Below are positions 22,701 through 36,225 of a stretch of DNA of 64,000 nucleotides, piece after piece. The notes under the pieces were generated by a model. That model was given only the letters and a program-made list of their open reading frames with translations, was not told the origin of the DNA and searched no databases. The number at the start of each line of letters is the position of its first letter. Within the stretch, counting starts at the first letter, position 1. Origin of the DNA: Formicarius rufipectus (taxonomy: Eukaryota > Chordata > Aves > Passeriformes > Formicariidae); contig VXAU01000186.1 of assembly GCA_013399695.1 (NCBI GenBank), forward strand, positions 711,128 through 775,127. The letters are read 5' to 3'. The position numbers and the translations under genes are program-made.

Positions 22701-25700
22701 TCTGACCTGGGAAAGCTGCTGGCCCTGAGTAGCTGAGCTTGAAGCCATCTCATCCCTGTGATGCTGCTGCTGCAGCAAGGACAGCACAGGCTCCTGCAGC
22801 CACTATGGCCAGCAGATCCAGCAGGTCCCACCTGCTGCAGCACCCACAGGCACTGCAAAGGGACACCTGGGTGACACCACAACAGCATCTCACTGAGGGT
22901 TCTGCTGTGCTTAACATCTCAGGATCTGTATGCTAGACACTGAAGAAAGAAGAGAAAATGGGGTTTCAAACTTTGCAGCTTTCCAAGTGACAGAGGGCAA
23001 GTGTGAGTCACTTCTACACAGATTTCAAGCCACCAGATCAGGCTATTGACCTGGGGGTACATCAGGGCCAACAATATCCACCCAGATTAAAAGGATGTTC
23101 CCTGCCATAACCATTTTGTAAAATGACTCAGGACCTCAGATGACAGGGTACAAAAGTTACCATTTCTATGACTGAAAATCTAGTGTGCAGCAAAATATTC
23201 CTAAATAGCAATAAGATTTCTTATTAATTTACCAGTTTTCACCTTCTTCCTAATTCTGTCCCAGCCCCAAAAAGCATGGCCACTTCAAACCTTCTCACTT
23301 ATTGCACCTTCCTGAACCAGTGGACAACCTTGCTTGTATACTCAAAGAACAAAGAACATCCTGCTTAGTTCCAGGTCAAGACATATGGTTGGTTTTGTTT
23401 TTCTTTGCATTGACAACTTAGAGCACTGTTTTCCAAAACCAGGCAGAAATAAAAGGCCTACAAGGAGGCAAATTGTCAAGCTGAAGCAGTAAAGGCTTTA
23501 TGGATCCCTTAATGCTTAGCATAAAGCACTAAGGAACATTTGAAAGTTAGCTGTAATGTCTAAATTTTTTAAGTGCAGTCTCTTTGCAGAGAAAATGCAT
23601 GTTGCTATTTCAGTCACTACATTTCTCATGCAACTGTTGGACTGAATGACTTCCAAGCAAAAAATAGATCTTAGTTCATGTGCTCCAGAATATTCAAGTG
23701 TTTTAAAAAAATCAGCAAAAAAAAAGTATGGCTGAAGGTAATTTGTGCCAAACAAATCACCCAATATTTCACAGGAGTAGGAATGTAAATGCTGCTAGAA
23801 CCTAAGTGGTTAAACTATTCCAGCACCAGAGATAATGAAATACTTTTTCACTAGTATCTGGGTACTTACTGGGCAATTCTTCAATGTAATACACAACAGC
23901 ATTTACTGTGTAATCCATTTTCCCAACCAACCACTAAACCACCATCAAACCAGTGTACCGAACACAAACAGTGTCTGCCACTGAGGAAAAAAAGCATGTC
24001 TGAAATGGTGGTGAAGCAGGAATTCATCAGCAGAACTGGGCTGAAAGAGGTGGAGAGGTGGGAATGTGGCCCAGACCTTCAGTAGGTAAGGTCTCTCCAG
24101 CCTCTGAGAACTGGCATGGGATTGTGATGCTCCTTAGTACAGTACATCAACACCTCTAAAATTCTGTGGAATCCAGGAGCCAGAAGGGAGACAACATAAC
24201 TGCAAAGAATAGCATTAATGAGGAAGAAAAAAAAACAGCACAAGAACTCAAATACATACCAAACTTTTAATGACCTTTTCTTAAGCTGTTTGCATTTTGC
24301 CTATGAGCTTGAGATTTCTCTAAGATCTAACAGCATCCAGCCTTCATAGCATGTTTACTGTCTTTCCCAAATGATTCTTGTGGCAAGATTTCTATAAAAA
24401 AAATCCTTTCCTGCATGTCATTGAAGATGTCATATTACTATTTTATAATACATCATCTCCTGCCAAAAAAAATCTTCTGCATATTCCAAATTGCAACAGC
24501 TTATACACCTACCAGGTTATTTACTTGCTTTTAATAGTCTGAGATACTGAAAAGAGGAGAAAATGGAAGTGTTGCCCAAGGAGTACTATGTAATGACTCC
24601 AGCCACTGCATACAATTTCATTTCAAACATCCACCTCTCTCAGGAAATAGTTCTTCTCCAGCTGAGTGTAGGAGCCACTTTCATGTCCATTCCCTTTACT
24701 AAAGTCACTAAATGAAAATCAGAGTGATGCACTTCTTAATGATTTTGATATAACTAAAAGGAAACTTCACTCTATAAAGGGAAGCTTGTTTTTTCTCCTT
24801 ATTTGGCAGTAAAACATGGACTGATTGTGAGCATGTCTTGAATACAAAGTACATTGTAATTGAGCTGTATAAGCATTTCAGTTTTAAGATGCACTTCTAA
24901 TTTTCTCTCTCCCTTGTATGCTCCAAAGACTGTGATGACTTCAAATTCAGAGTTTCCAGTTGTTTAAAAAGCAGGCTTAGACAGCTGAAAAGCTTATTGC
25001 TTAGGAGACACTACGCATTCAAAAATTAAAATTAAACTTCCAGTAAGGGTTATAAATTGTTTTCAATGACATTTAGACGATGAACTCCTATATTATTAGT
25101 TTACACATTTTTAGAAAAATACCTTGGACAAGCCAAATCATTATTGTACAAGGGGGAGCAGTCAATATAGTCCAGTGTCCTGTCCCTTATTATGGCTTCA
25201 ACTAGCTGGTTTGAATAAAAAATTCTGTTCCAGTCTGTTTTGAGATAGGGTATCCCAAGGGAGTTTTTTCCTATTGCCCAGTAATGTGGAGACTGGCCCG
25301 TGTTCTAAATCCTTTCCAAAAGCTGGCCCTTTTAAAAACGTTTTTTTTGTTGCCAAACCTTGAGGCTGTTGCTTCTCTTCTAGACCTTACTAAGCTCTTG
25401 GCCTTGCCATTCCTCTCATGGGATATTTCTTTTCCCCTGGTCTGTGACATGACCAAGGAAAGTGCAAAATTTAAAAAGCAACTGGAAAAATTAATAGAAA
25501 AAAAAAAACATGAATTCAATGAGCAAGTCAACAAGTTTGGCTGTGGAAATTCCCCAGGCAAAGGTCACAAGAAGCTGGGAGAATATGGAGAGGCAGCACC
25601 ACTACCCACCCCTCCTGCTCCTCGAGGGACATGGGCTGGAGGCAGCTGGACAAGGGGTGACAGCCTGGATGGACCTTTGCTCTCACCTCAGCTGCCTGTG

Positions 25701-27825
25701 CTTGTCCAAGGCATTTCAGCCCAGAGGGCTTCATCATTCCAACTCCAGGGATAACCAAAATGACCACAGCTTGCACACCCTGGGTATACAAAGTCAACTG
25801 GAAACTGTGTGTCAAATGGATAGAGGAGACAATGTACTTACCAGTTTAGACAAGACTAAGTTACTGAAACACTAAAAATGAAATATCAGGTTAGAGATCT
25901 TAAGTTCAGATATAATTTCTCTCTCAATAGGTAGATGTAGAGCTGGAAATTCACCCACAATACAAACAAGGGGCAACTGCTTTTTGATCAGCTTTTGGAA
26001 ACCATGATTTTTTTTTTTTTGTTTTACCAAACACCAGCATTACTCAGAAGATTTGCAGCTGCTGGCTTGAGTGTGTCTCTACAGCTGTCTGGGCTTTACA
26101 GGAGGAGAGGAGCCACTCTATCTCTCTGATAGAAAAACAGGGGAGATGCCAAGGGGGGATGTGAAAGGACCTATTCATCCAGTGGTCAGCAGTGGGAGTG
26201 CTTAGGGGACTCAGGGACTAGGCAACCATAGCAGACAGGAATGGCAAAACTGCAGTTGCATCCCAAGTCATGTTCCCTGAAGCACAGGGAATTTATGGCA
26301 GAAATACAGAAGAAAAAATAACAAACTTATTGTAATAGGTTTAAAGGTATTTAGCTGTCTATACAATGACAACCACTAAACTACTCAATGGGTTGTTATT
26401 CCTGTGAGGGGAGGACAAGTGGCACATTAGCTCATTTCATTATTAAATTAATATCAGATTAGTGAGTTTAATTGATCTAAATTGTTCTGCTCCAGCTGAA
26501 GTTGGCTTATTTGAACCAATTTGATGCTGGCATGTCATAATTCATTAGCCATTTTCCTTAGCCAGTCCAGGGAATTTGAGAAGACTCGGGTACACCATGG
26601 GAGCAAGGAGGCACAAGAGACTGACTGCTTTTCCCTGGCTCTTCCTCTCTCCTTTTCTACACTAACTCTGCTGTCGATCACTATTGCCAGCTAGAGCTGA
26701 GTCTGCCAATCACTCTGACACTCTGCATTTCCCAAAAGAGGGACTCTCCAGTGAAAACTGTTGACTTGGATTTAAATATTACTCCTCACAATATTATTTT
26801 TTACTACCTGCTATAGGATTTCTGACTGCACAAGATGAATGCTCATGAGGACTTAATTTAAACAGGAACATGACAGAACAGATAAATCTAGTGACAAGAG
26901 CAAGAACAGCCAAGGAGTGAGAGAGACCTGTGCATTATTCTGTCTACCTGATGTGCTGAACAGGGACTCAGCATGTCACATTCTCTATGTGCTCTGACCA
27001 CACCCAGCCTTACAGCACACTTGACAGAATAAAGGGATGACCTGGTGACCCAAACAGAATAAAACAATATTTTTAGATGCAAGGCCACTGGGACTTAGCA
27101 TATAAAGTTGCTGGAACTGTTGTAAGTCTGCTATTACAGTACAAAATTAGCAATAAAGAGGAAAAACATAACTATTAATAAATAGGAAAACAGGACCACT
27201 GTAATCAAATAGGAAAGTTCTTTCATCTGCAGACGTTGTTTAAATCTTTGGTACATGGCGTGTGGTCACTGCTGATCCATCAAACTACAGTGGCAAGTGG
27301 GAAAAACACAGCACATTCTCTTCTCCCTGAGACCCATGCAAGGCGGATGAAGATGGACTTTGATTCAAGGACCTCAAAACTTTATCAGACTGTGATAAGC
27401 TCCTCACTCTCACTAGCATCTGCGGGCTGCTACAGGCTCCCACAGCTGGGCCTCTGCTTGCACAAGGCTTTGCTGCAGACCCCAGCTAGCACAGGTCTTG
27501 GTCACAAGTGTGGCTGGGACCAACTGGGCAGCGCTGCTGTGCAGGGCAAATGCTCATGAAACACTGATGTCTGCCAAGCCCCAAGGAGGCAACAACCATC
27601 ACTCTGCTTAATGTCTCTCTCCCTGCTAAAGCATCTTTGCAAACTGACTTTGGGAAGGAGTCACTCTGGACCCATAAACAACTGTCCTCTGAAGAGGGTT
27701 TCCTCTTCATTCACTTCTCTTTCCTGGGCTAGGGATTCCTTCACTCAAGTAACAATGGAAAACCATCACTATGCAAAAATTCTCAGTGCTGTGGTCAAAA
27801 TAAGGTGAGGAAAGGGCCAGCTTAC

Positions 27826-27906
27826 CTTGCATTGTCCCTCCCGTGGGATTTCAAGAAGTTCATGTCACGGTATCTGGACAGGAACGCTACAAGCTGGTCA
27901 TTTGTC
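27826..27906 (-). CDS. XYLT1: XYLT1 exon 6: short GT14 core exon
   Basis: This small 81-bp exon lies between a CTCTTGCAG acceptor and a GTAAG donor and is isolated by introns of 22.0 and 12.3 kb. It completes the arginine codon from exon 5, encodes 26 residues that include TNDQLVAFLSRY and NFLKSHGRDNA, and leaves an AG that becomes arginine with the first base of exon 7. It is in frame (1+78+2 bases), so skipping it would remove 27 residues of the catalytic fold without a frameshift. The human splice variant c.1290-2A>C, which I recall from short-stature skeletal dysplasia, affects the equivalent acceptor. The minus-strand frame begins without a methionine, so a simple ATG-ORF search misses this exon. 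Confidence 0.96.
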
Positions 27907-30900
27907 CTGCAAGAGAAAGAACAAAGGTTGCACTGTGAAAACTGCTGTATCCAGAGCAATTTATAAACTTCTGGTTCTCATCTGGGGATCATCCACATAC
28001 TCTGAAGGATGTGATTCCTGAAAAAAACTTCCGTCTTCCTGCTAAATTTCACTGCCTCCCTCTGCTCAGGAAAGTGTACTCAGAAGGAACCACAACTTTA
28101 TTAAATCTTAACAAACTGCTTACCAATTCTTGGCAGATACTTAAAGCACTGTAACAGAGCAAGTATTAAGTAATACTGCTCAACACTTTTAAAGTATGAA
28201 AGTCCAGCTGTGAGATGACTGCATTGATAGTCCCATTTTACATGTGTTGCATATTTCCTAGGGAATTTCGTTAATTATCTATTGGCATTTTATTTGTTTT
28301 CATCCTTGTAATAGAGAAGAGGCCAAAGTTGGAATGCATAAAGCAAGAAGATGCCAATATAATTAACAGGAACAAAGGAGTTTAGAAGGTTAATTCCAAT
28401 TAATATGACAGGCAATCTGACACCAGTATTTTCAAAATTTCAGCTGATATGTCCAAGAAAGTATTTATGCTTCACAGCTTTCGTGGTCTGTTACTTCTTT
28501 AACAATGGAGCAAAAATGTTCTTTATTTATCTAAGTCAGCATATTTAGGAAAACTGAATAAATCGCGTAAAAATGATCCTAATCTCCTGAGTTGCATTCA
28601 AAACCACAACCTTATAGATACAAAACCATTTAAGCAATGTCTGTAATGAACCTGATGGCAGAAAAACTCAAGATAAAACAGCTGTCAATAGTACTGTATC
28701 TTGAAAACATTTCATTGTTATAAGACAGAAAACTAAGTTAAACCAGAATCCTGTACAAAAAGCATTCACCTTCTTGGGTCAGGCTGCAACAACTTAGAAA
28801 TTTTATCAGACAAGTAAGCTATTTTCATAATCTCATTGATTTTATCTAGACCAAATGAATGATCAGCCTGGCAGACCAGGTTGTAGGAGCTCGAGACCCT
28901 CCTCCTCTGCTCACTCATGTGAGCTGTAATACCTCCCAGGGTCAGACTCTGCATCTCAATTTGGCAACCTCAGAAAACTGCTTTCTGTATAGTAAGCTGT
29001 GCAGATTTTCACATTTGCTGCTCCAGTGACTCTCCATCTTACTGGGATGAATAGGCATTTAGTGAATTTACTTAGCAATGCTTCCACATGAAATGGTTTC
29101 AATGGCTGACATCTTCGGGGGAGTTTCTAGGCAAAAGCTGGCACGCAAAGATGATCTTTGGAAATATAACCAACCTTGGAAGTGCTTGAGCTTTGATTCC
29201 CTTACAGGATAAAAATCAAATCAACCAAAGTAACAATCCACACCACTCAATAAAACACCATCATTTCTAGATTGCTCACCAATCCATATTTCGCTGTTCA
29301 GCAGTGCTCTACCAACTGTATTAGGACTTGGAGCTGCATACAAATGTCTCAATGATTCTCAGTTTTTAGATAATTCTTATAAATTCGCAAATGATGTTTA
29401 GCTCTCAGAATAATAAATAATTGACATTTTCCCTCTTCTTAAAAACACTGGTGGTATCTTGGTCCTACTTTGAATATTTTGATTTTTTTTTAGAAACAAC
29501 TTATATAGAGTTTTACTTCTTGTCAATGAATATGCTTCTTTTTATGTGTTGACAACATGGAACTAAATCATCATATTTCCATTTGGTAATATTTTACAGT
29601 TATTTGACATTTAGATTTATGCAGTGAACCAATTCTGTGCTCAGCATGACAGCACACTGAATTTCTATTAAACTTTCATTCAAGCTTCTTCTTCTGCCCC
29701 CAATATCATGAGAATGCTGCACATCACCTCTGAATGACTCCACAAGACATTAAAAAGAAAATCAAAGGTATTGAACATGCCACAGACATTAATGCATTTA
29801 TTAAAATCCCCCTCACCTTTGAGAAAACTTTGCCATCAGGAGTAGATTTCCTAAATGCCTCTGGCACACACTGCTGCCACACTTCTTCATACACAGCAGC
29901 AGCAGAGTCTCTCTGCCATGGCAGTGCCTCTGGCACCAGCTATTTGCAATGCCTCTGGCACTCCTTCTGAGAAAGACTAGAGACATGGGCCTATTTTTTC
30001 TCTAAGTAAGGCAATTGAAAGCTGAGATTTTCGGCTGAAGACATCACTTGGAGCAACATCAATGCCACACTGCCAAATTCAATTTTGTGATAGCTCCACA
30101 AATTTCAGGGATAATTCACTGAGCATAAATTTGGCATAAAATCTACAAACTACCATGATATAACAGAAAGTAACAAGTGCAATATAGCCTTCCTAAGAAG
30201 GGAATAAGAAAGTCACAGGGATAGGGAGAGTAGTTCATGATTCTGATTAAAATACACTAATATACATATTACAGTTCTAGCAGTTCCCCCAGTGTGTAAC
30301 ACAGCACAGACACAGATTTAGGAAAAAGCCTTTCCATAGGGGATGCCCAAGGCTGGGACTGATGGAAACATCCACACAGCTCCCATTTTTATTTCCTTTT
30401 GTTATTAAACTCACCTGGAGGGCAAGGCACCAGAGAGGATTAGTCAGCTGGTTACCTGTATCATTAGCAGAGAGGGAGGATGATGTAAATGTAGAGAGGC
30501 TGAGAGAAAATGTGCAGTTTTCAGGTCTGCAGCACACAAAGAGAAAGGGGAAACAAATCCTCCAGTGAACTCCAAGTGTGGAGAAAGCTGTGGGAGGGCT
30601 TCCATGAGAAGATGACAAGTGAAGAAGACTGAGGGGGAAACAAAGTTTGTTTGACTTCACTGATGCAGATCTGGTGTTAAGCAAGGGCAAGTCTGCCAGC
30701 TGGGAGAGGGGTGCCCATCTCCCCCAGACCTTTGCTGAGGTCACCTCAGTAAGGTCCTGCAGCTCCTCTCCTGCAGCAAGGGTGGGTGGAGGCAGCAGGG
30801 GCAGTGCACTGTGCCCGCCTGATGAGATGCCACTCAGCAAAACTCAGCTAAGCCCTCCTCAGGGCTGGGCTCAGAAGGTGGGAGCTGAGCAGGAAGGCTC

Positions 30901-31703
30901 CAAAAGCAGCTCCAGGGCTGCCAGTGACTCAACCCACAGCACTGCTCAGCCTGGGGATGTGGCTGAGCTGGGGCCCAGTCTGGGGCTATAGACCTCTAAG
31001 GAAGATAAAAAGATGAATCCTATATCCAAAAGGGAATTCAGAAGACATTGCCAAAACAAAGCAAGGTCCACAACCAGTGTTTTCTCATGAACAGTGCCTG
31101 GCCTGGGACTGAGGTGTCCCAGGGTGTGAGCAGGCTAACCAAGCACTCAGTAAGCACATACACATGCTGAGCATTGCAGCAATCTCAGAACATGGTGTAT
31201 ACACTGGGGACTGAAAGGAATAACTGGAAAGAGAAACACTGACTTCATGTTTGCATTGTCTGGACATGCTGGCAGGTCTGTCCAAAAGCAGTGCAAGGGT
31301 GTCCCTGAGCACAACCACGGCCGGACACTGCGGAGAACAAAAGGCACTGCTGGTCTTAAGCAAACCCTCCAAGTCCTGGTGATTAATGCAAGCCAAGAGC
31401 AGAGATGCCCCCGGTTTACAGCTGTGAAAACAGATTAGGAAGGTCTTTGGAGAATATGAGAAAAGGAAAACAAGTGATTGTTACTTTTGGAAGATAGTGA
31501 TGGCTAATAAAAATGTTCTTGATTCAGCAAGGTACTTTAATGCATGGGCAACTTGATGGATGTAAGGAACAGCAGTCACTTCAATGGGGCTATTCATATG
31601 TCAGAACTTATACAATTGAACAACAGGTCAGTTAAGCTAAAGTTCAGACAGTTTTGGCAGCACATAGGTATTGAAAGAAGATAAGTCTGCTTCTGTGTAT
31701 GAA

Positions 31704-31812
31704 TCAGATGAAGGAAAGAGCAACTGCACTGAGTTTGATTCTGTGTAAGGTTAACCCTAACTCTGTAAGGGTCAGATGAAGGAAAGTGCAACTGCTCTGC
31801 TGGATTCTGGGA
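31704..31812. repeat. Diverged direct repeat, ~41-bp unit, 68-bp spacing
   Basis: TCAGATGAAGGAAAG followed by GCAACTGC and CTG...GATTCTG occurs at 31704-31745 and again at 31772-31812. One mismatch lies inside the core and more lie outside it. It is a local tandem duplication of unknown origin. Confidence 0.85.
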
Positions 31813-34800
31813 TGGGACTCTGCTGTTCTTGTACTGTAAGGGCTGCTCCCTGTGTGGCAAGAGCCCAGGGCCTCTCTCCAGCAGGTCTCACCAGACATCC
31901 ATGTGCACACCTCCATGCTGGGCTCTATACTTGCTTTTGGTGCAATTCAAACAGCCAAAATAGAGTACAGAACAACATAACCACTTGTGTGGAGACAGCA
32001 TACTGAAAATGGCTACAATTATTAACCATGATTAATTTAGCATTATTTAATGGCAAGCCTGTCAGCCAGTGCACAAGGCCCCATAGCTGCAACAAAGAGG
32101 GATGTGAGTGCAGGGAGGGGGTAGCCCTGGCTGTGGTGAACAGTGGTGTCAGCACACACTGCAGTAGTTCTGTCGTGGGGTGGGGTGCTGGAGAGGTGAG
32201 TGAGGATCACAAATGCAGCTGAATAGGCAAAAAAAAGCCACACATGGGAAAGCATTTGGGAGAATAGGGCAAGGAGGCTAATGTGGTTTGAGCAGCAATG
32301 AAGGGCCTTGGCAGCAAGGATGAGGAAGGCAAACATGTAGTCAGAAGGGATAAGTCAAAAGTTACAAGTTCTCTCAGTGCCCAAAGCTTTGGTATTTCCA
32401 CCCATACCCGCCTGACTCATCTCCACAGTTTCCTTTCCCAGGATTCAGACCTGCAGAGTCCAGACATACAGCAAACCTAGCAGCTCTTTGCCAGGAAACT
32501 ATTTCTAGAAGGTCCCTAGAGAAGAAAACTGGAATTATGGGGCAAACTGACCTAGTCAGAGTTAAGCATGATATTACTTCATGGTTAAACATAAGATTCT
32601 GGAAGTGAAAGAGCTGAGTGCCTTGAATTTTGCTACTTTCTTTTCAATAAATTGTCATAATTATGTTTAAGCTCATTGATTCCAATAAATTGTTAATTTA
32701 ATATTCATTAACACAGCACTGTAAAGCACTAGGAGATGCCATTGCTGCCAAGCCACCTGTGGCAAGAGAGTTCCTTCCCTGGCTGTTCCTAACCCGGGGC
32801 TATCCTGCCTTGCTGCCCACTCCCTCCTGTGCAAGGAGGGCATGTGCTCAGAATGGCTCACCAGCTCCTGCATCAGCACCAGAGCAGAGGGGAGGAAGGA
32901 GAGCAAACCAGGAGACAGGGAAGAATTATTGCTAATTCCCACACCCACCTGCACAGTGTCCAGTGCACTGTGAAAGCTTTGCTCCTGTGTCTGCTGGGGA
33001 CGTGGCAGCTCTCGGCAGTGAAGCACTTGGCACCCACTTGGGTGGGATCTTCCCGCTCCAGTAAGGGACCCTGACCTGCCCTGGCCCTCTCACCGCTGCC
33101 AGCTGCCACAGCTGTGGGTGTGTGTGCATGGGCGACCTAACAAAAGGATACAGTAGCTGAATGGTTCAACAGAAAAAAGCTACAAGACCTCTTCCTGAGG
33201 GGAACTCTTACAGCGAGGTGATCAACCACGCAAACGCGGCACAACAATGCAGGAGAAAACCTCTCATTGCAGGGTTCAGCTTTCAGGCTGTGGATATGCA
33301 GCCCGACCCTCTTAGGGATGCTCCCAACTCCTCCTCCCTCCCCGAAGGCAATTTAGTGCAGGGGGAGGCTCAGAGGAGCCTTTACCCTGGCTCTAGTAAG
33401 AAAAAAATCCAATTCTGCCATCTAAAAATGCAAAGAAAAGAGACAGTTATATTTAGCCTTTGCTATCCATCACAGAACAAAAATTAGCACGGCAGGCATT
33501 TCTCGTGAAGCTGATCCCTATAACAACAGTCATTTGTAAAACGTACCATAAAAATGAGAACAACAGATAGGATTTCAGAGGCCAACTGCACGTGGAAGGC
33601 TCCAGGTGACTGTTAATACCTCAGCTTTTACAACAGTGTTGTCTTAAATGGCTTGTTTTGTCTTTCAAGTCAGGTTTAACGGAGGAACAAGATAATGGAA
33701 GAAAACTATTGCCTGAGCTGCTCGGCTCGCTGGAGTACTTGAGAGACTAGAGTTCTGTTCCAGCACCAGCACTGCCATCTGGGCTGGGAAGTTGCACCTG
33801 TGTATTTCAAAGCATCAGCTTTCTGCATTTGGATGCTCCAGGCACTGATCAGTCATCGCACAGGATGCAGCCACTCTCAGTGCAGCTCTGCCAGCGTTGT
33901 ATGATTCTCAAGACATTTTATTAGCAATACAATCATCTTTGCTGTACTTTCAATTACTGCTTCCCATTCAACTATTGTCTATTTCCTATGGAAAAGAAAA
34001 TAACTAACAGAGTCAAAAAGGAGTGAAAGTCTTTTATAAATGTCACACTGCTGAATAAATCTCTTCCTAGTGAGAGCACACAAATGTCTGGGTACAAAGG
34101 AGATGTACTGAGGGAAAAAGAATATACACCATCGTCTGCTTCCCGAGCCACTCCACAACCTATTTTCTATAAATTCAAGGCTTCAGATGGCATTTATATA
34201 ATAAATAAATAAGCCCACTGCTGTGAAGCAGCAGCACATGCTTAAATGAAAATCCTAAAGAGACCATATAAGAGAATTCCACCAAGGATTAATGAACAAA
34301 TGTGATTAAAACTATCTCCAGCTCTGGACTGCCGCCAAAATGCTGCCAGCAGTATTTGATATGTAAATGCTTAAAACATTCACTGTGTGTACTGCTGCTG
34401 ATGCAAAGCCTCTATAGAGAGTTTCTCCATCTAATTAGAGATATTGGTTTAGCAAACTTTGGAGTCTATAAAAACCCTCAATGTCTCATTATTCTTTTAA
34501 AATAGAATATTCATTTGTTTGGAATGTTTTCAGCTATATCCCACGAAACCCTGAAAAGCCCTTGGCTAATGAAAAACTCCAGCCCTATATCTGCTAATAA
34601 AGCCTACAGCTTTTATGATAATAAAATACTCTCCACATGCACTCATTAAAACTTTGTAACTTGTTGCTTTTGACTTTCTTTAAATATTCGCTAGGCAAAA
34701 AGTAAACAACTCAATTTCCAGTTATTTTATAGTGTAATTTCAACACAAGCATTTAAAATAGCCAGGATTTTATCAAACACACCATACAATAGTGCAATCA

Positions 34801-36118
34801 CTGTCTCTGAGCTGGTGAAGCATTTAACAGTATGTGCTTAACTGCAGCACACTTGGAGCTCTCCTGGGACGACGCAACTTTCACTCCGTACCCTCATGAA
34901 TTACTTCATGGGTAAGGACCTAAGTGTGCATGAGCTGGCAAGCAGCATGTGCAGTGATTATACACAGGACTAAGAGCTGAGAGCTGTTTTTACCTAATCT
35001 TACATCTCTTAGGCACACAAATACACTTATTAAGCTGACTTTAAAATCCAGTTCTAACTCAGATTGTCCATCTCTACCACAGACATATTTCACACAACTC
35101 ACCAACGGTTTAAGATTTCAGTCATTGGTGTTTACAAAACATTTTTTAAAAATCCCCTCAGTCCCAGGATTGCCTTTGAATTGATCTCAGGAATTCATTT
35201 GTCTATGACAATGACATTTTCTAAACATCCCTGTTGGTGAAGTGAGAAGTAAAGAAATAAGAAAAACACTACCCTGTAATACCATGACATATGCAGCTCT
35301 TTCTTTCCCTCGACTTTAAAACAACTGCAAGTTGCAAGTTACAAAGCAAGTTACTGTATTTTGCAATAAAACTATGAAATACATTTGTTTTTCTTACCTA
35401 AATCTAATTGTAAGCAATTGCTAGTATGCTTGTCAACAACAAATGCACCGAAAACCACTTGAATAACAAAAGCTTCTGTAGCAACTGCAACTGCACAGGA
35501 CCTGATACACATGAAAATATTCAAAGAAAATCAGGTACATGCAAGATGACTTATTCTCTAAATAACCTGGCACTGATGCATTCAACTCAGAGGTGTTTTG
35601 ATAGAAAGCAAGGAAATGTTTCACCCTGATTTGTTAACCAATTTTCCATTTATTTTTTTCTATTTAAGTATTCGAATCATCAGCACCATTATTTATTTTT
35701 TTCATTTTGCTAGTACATCACCTGAGTGCCTGACAGATAGCCCTTGCTGGAAAGGCCTATATAAAGGCAGAGACATGTGCCTAACTTAGATAAGGGCTAG
35801 AAAACTCAGTAAAGATATATTCTGTAGCAAAGCAAAATTTCTTTCCCACCACATTCACAAGAGATGTCAGTTTAGTTGAACTGCATGTACAAAAGAATGC
35901 TCATATTTATTAGTGCTGGCAAAAACTGTTTATCAAGCCTTGCTGGCATTCCCATTACTCCTATTTGGAAATTAAAATAATCACATTAGAGAAAATACAG
36001 CAATATGGGGTTTAGACTCTTCAAATTACAGCCTGATCTAAAATGTTGAGCATATTTTGATATGCAACCTCAAGGATTCATAGACTCATATGGTTATTCA
36101 GCATTATCTCAGCTCCCA

Positions 36119-36225
36119 GTATAGAATGACAGAATTGTTTAAATTGAAAAAGACCTTTCAAATCATGGGATTCAGCACTGCTGAGCCCACCCCAAACCAT
36201 GTCCCCCAAGTGTCACTCTCCTAAA
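36119..36225 (-). mobile_element. CR1 LINE 3' remnant, antisense to plus strand
   Basis: The plus strand reads TATAGAATGACAGAATTG, then AAAAGACCTTTCAAATCAT, then CCCACCCCAAACCATGTCCC and CAAGTG. This is the reverse complement of the avian CR1 3' end. It is diverged and 5' truncated, as usual for old CR1 copies. The element therefore runs in the same direction as XYLT1. Confidence 0.8.

Larger units (their letters stand above)
15524..27825 (-). other. XYLT1 intron 6
   Basis: This 12.3-kb intron is mostly AT-rich sequence. It holds copy 2 of the 345-bp element (17393-17737), a 19-T tract (19752-19770) and GC-richer patches at 21360-21590 and 22680-22900. A plus-strand open frame of 156 codons (25284-25754), partly low-complexity lysine-rich, has no recognised homologue. 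No gene is supported. Confidence 0.85.

Noticed and set aside
22740..22880. CTG/CAG-rich patch as a triplet expansion
   Set aside because: Only short interrupted runs (CTGCTGCTGCAGC type) occur; there is no extended repeat.
25284..25754. A 156-codon plus-strand open frame with a lysine-rich stretch
   Set aside because: The lysine run comes from an A-rich tract and the end from a proline-rich GC patch; no homology is recognised.
30277..30840. A 187-codon minus-strand open frame
   Set aside because: It is low-complexity, rich in serine, leucine and cysteine, with no recognisable domain. It lies mid-intron without splice or promoter context that I can support.
31736..31772. Telomere-like GGTTAACCCTAAC inside a repeat
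   Set aside because: There is only a single CCCTAA unit, not a tandem interstitial telomere array.
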